DNA from: Verrucomicrobiota bacterium
GTDB taxonomy: Bacteria; Verrucomicrobiota; Verrucomicrobiia; Limisphaerales; UBA1096
DNA: 7,395 bases
Assembly: GCA_003972865.1 (NCBI GenBank)
Contig: QOAX01000296.1
Coordinates: 1-7,395, forward strand
Reading direction: 5' to 3'
Shown: positions 6,818-7,395 of the stretch, one piece after another
How positions within the stretch are numbered: the stretch's first letter is position 1
Layout: the number at the start of each line of letters is the position of its first letter
Notes under the pieces: generated by a model
Seen by the model: the letters and a program-made list of their open reading frames with translations, nothing else
Told to the model about the DNA's origin: nothing
Database searches by the model: none
Position numbers and translations under genes: made by a program

Positions 6818-7395
6818 TCAACGCTTGGCCAGATTTTTGATGTAGCGCTTGGCCTTTTGGGGATCGAGTTTGATTGGGCCGGAGGGGTTGGCTTCGCGAG
6901 GGCCGAAGGGGCACTTGGCCGGGGAGACTTTGAAAAAATCGTTCCGCTTTTTGAGGGCGAACTGCGCGCCGGTCATGATGGCGTTTTTGCCGTACCGCCG
7001 CTCGAGCAGTTGCAGGGCGTCGTCGATCGCGCCCCAGCGCTCGGCGTCCGTGCTGCCCCACAAGGTCGGCTGAGTGTCGAGCCGCTGCAGGCTGGAAAAG
7101 CCGAGGCAGATTTGCCGGATCGCCTTGTGCGCGCCGCGCATGGCCTCCCAGTAAAGTCGCTCCATGACCTCGTTGATGACGGAGTTGCGAAACTGCGGAT
7201 GCTGAAAACGATGCTGGCTGCCGGTGCGCTCAAAATCACTGAACCGAATGCTGACGAACAGTTCGCGCGCCTGCAGTCCTTCGCGCCGGAGTTGACCGGT
7301 CAACCGCGCGGCTTCGCTCAGCAAAAAAATCAGCCCCGCATCGTAGTCCGGCTCGTCAACCGGCAGCGTGGTGCTACTAGAGATGGTGGTGCGAT
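6818..7395 (-). CDS. Y-family DNA polymerase (DinB-like), C-terminal part, cut by the window edge
   Basis: The open frame runs through the right edge of the window, leaving 192 codons. An internal TTG at 7324 is not the true start because the frame stays open upstream, reading RTTISSSTTLPVDEPDYDAG. The visible part matches the little-finger domain of translesion polymerases: TTLP at the edge, then LTGQLRREGLQARELFVSIR and FSDFERT, the pattern of the strand that contacts DNA, and near the end LWGSTDAERWGAIDDALQLL followed by ERRYGKNAIM, a conserved DinB-type ending. A basic tail rich in Lys and Pro follows (residues after MTGAQF). The catalytic palm, with its metal-binding Asp and Glu, lies outside the window, so activity cannot be judged. 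The family copies damaged DNA, often under SOS control; the promoter is also outside. The gene is directly upstream of the oxidoreductase with a six-base gap. Confidence 0.82.
   Translation of the reverse strand, partial: RTTISSSTTLPVDEPDYDAGLIFLLSEAARLTGQLRREGLQARELFVSIRFSDFERTGSQHRFQHPQFRNSVINEVMERLYWEAMRGAHKAIRQICLGFSSLQRLDTQPTLWGSTDAERWGAIDDALQLLERRYGKNAIMTGAQFALKKRNDFFKVSPAKCPFGPREANPSGPIKLDPQKAKRYIKNLAKR

Overview
The window looks like chromosomal DNA of a Verrucomicrobiota or closely related PVC-superphylum bacterium. This is inferred from three things. There is a secreted FGly-type sulfatase beside a secreted WxQFRGPxGxG-type PQQ-like beta-propeller protein, a pairing common in these phyla. 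Two different protein C-termini end in the FFRV/FFRA pattern seen on many verrucomicrobial exported proteins. Recognisable Shine-Dalgarno sites are weak or missing. No rRNA, tRNA, CRISPR array, transposase or integrase was found.

Layout. 90-1613 (+) encodes an exported beta-propeller protein with two EF-hand loops. 1622-1811 (-) holds the frameshifted relic of the 3' end of another exported-protein gene. 1856-3463 (+) encodes an exported protein made of two nearly equal 208-residue lectin-like repeats plus a C-terminal module. 3542-3618 (+) is a second copy of the last 25 codons and stop of the beta-propeller gene. It is stranded in front of the convergent sulfatase gene at 3628-5028 (-). Upstream of the sulfatase on the same strand are a RetSat/CrtI-like FAD oxidoreductase (5147-6811) and, only 6 bases before it, the 3' part of a Y-family DNA polymerase gene (6818-7395, cut by the window edge).

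How the genes relate. The beta-propeller and sulfatase genes converge and were probably once direct neighbours. The block at about 1614-3541 is lower in GC and lies between two copies of the propeller gene's end, so it looks like later-arriving or rearranged DNA. The sulfatase, propeller and repeat protein all carry export signals, which fits a cell-envelope or extracellular role, possibly in handling sulfated polysaccharides. The polymerase and oxidoreductase may be co-transcribed by position, but no shared function is evident. I see no convincing new multi-gene defence or signalling system. The most interesting parts are the rearrangement scars and the internally duplicated lectin-like protein.
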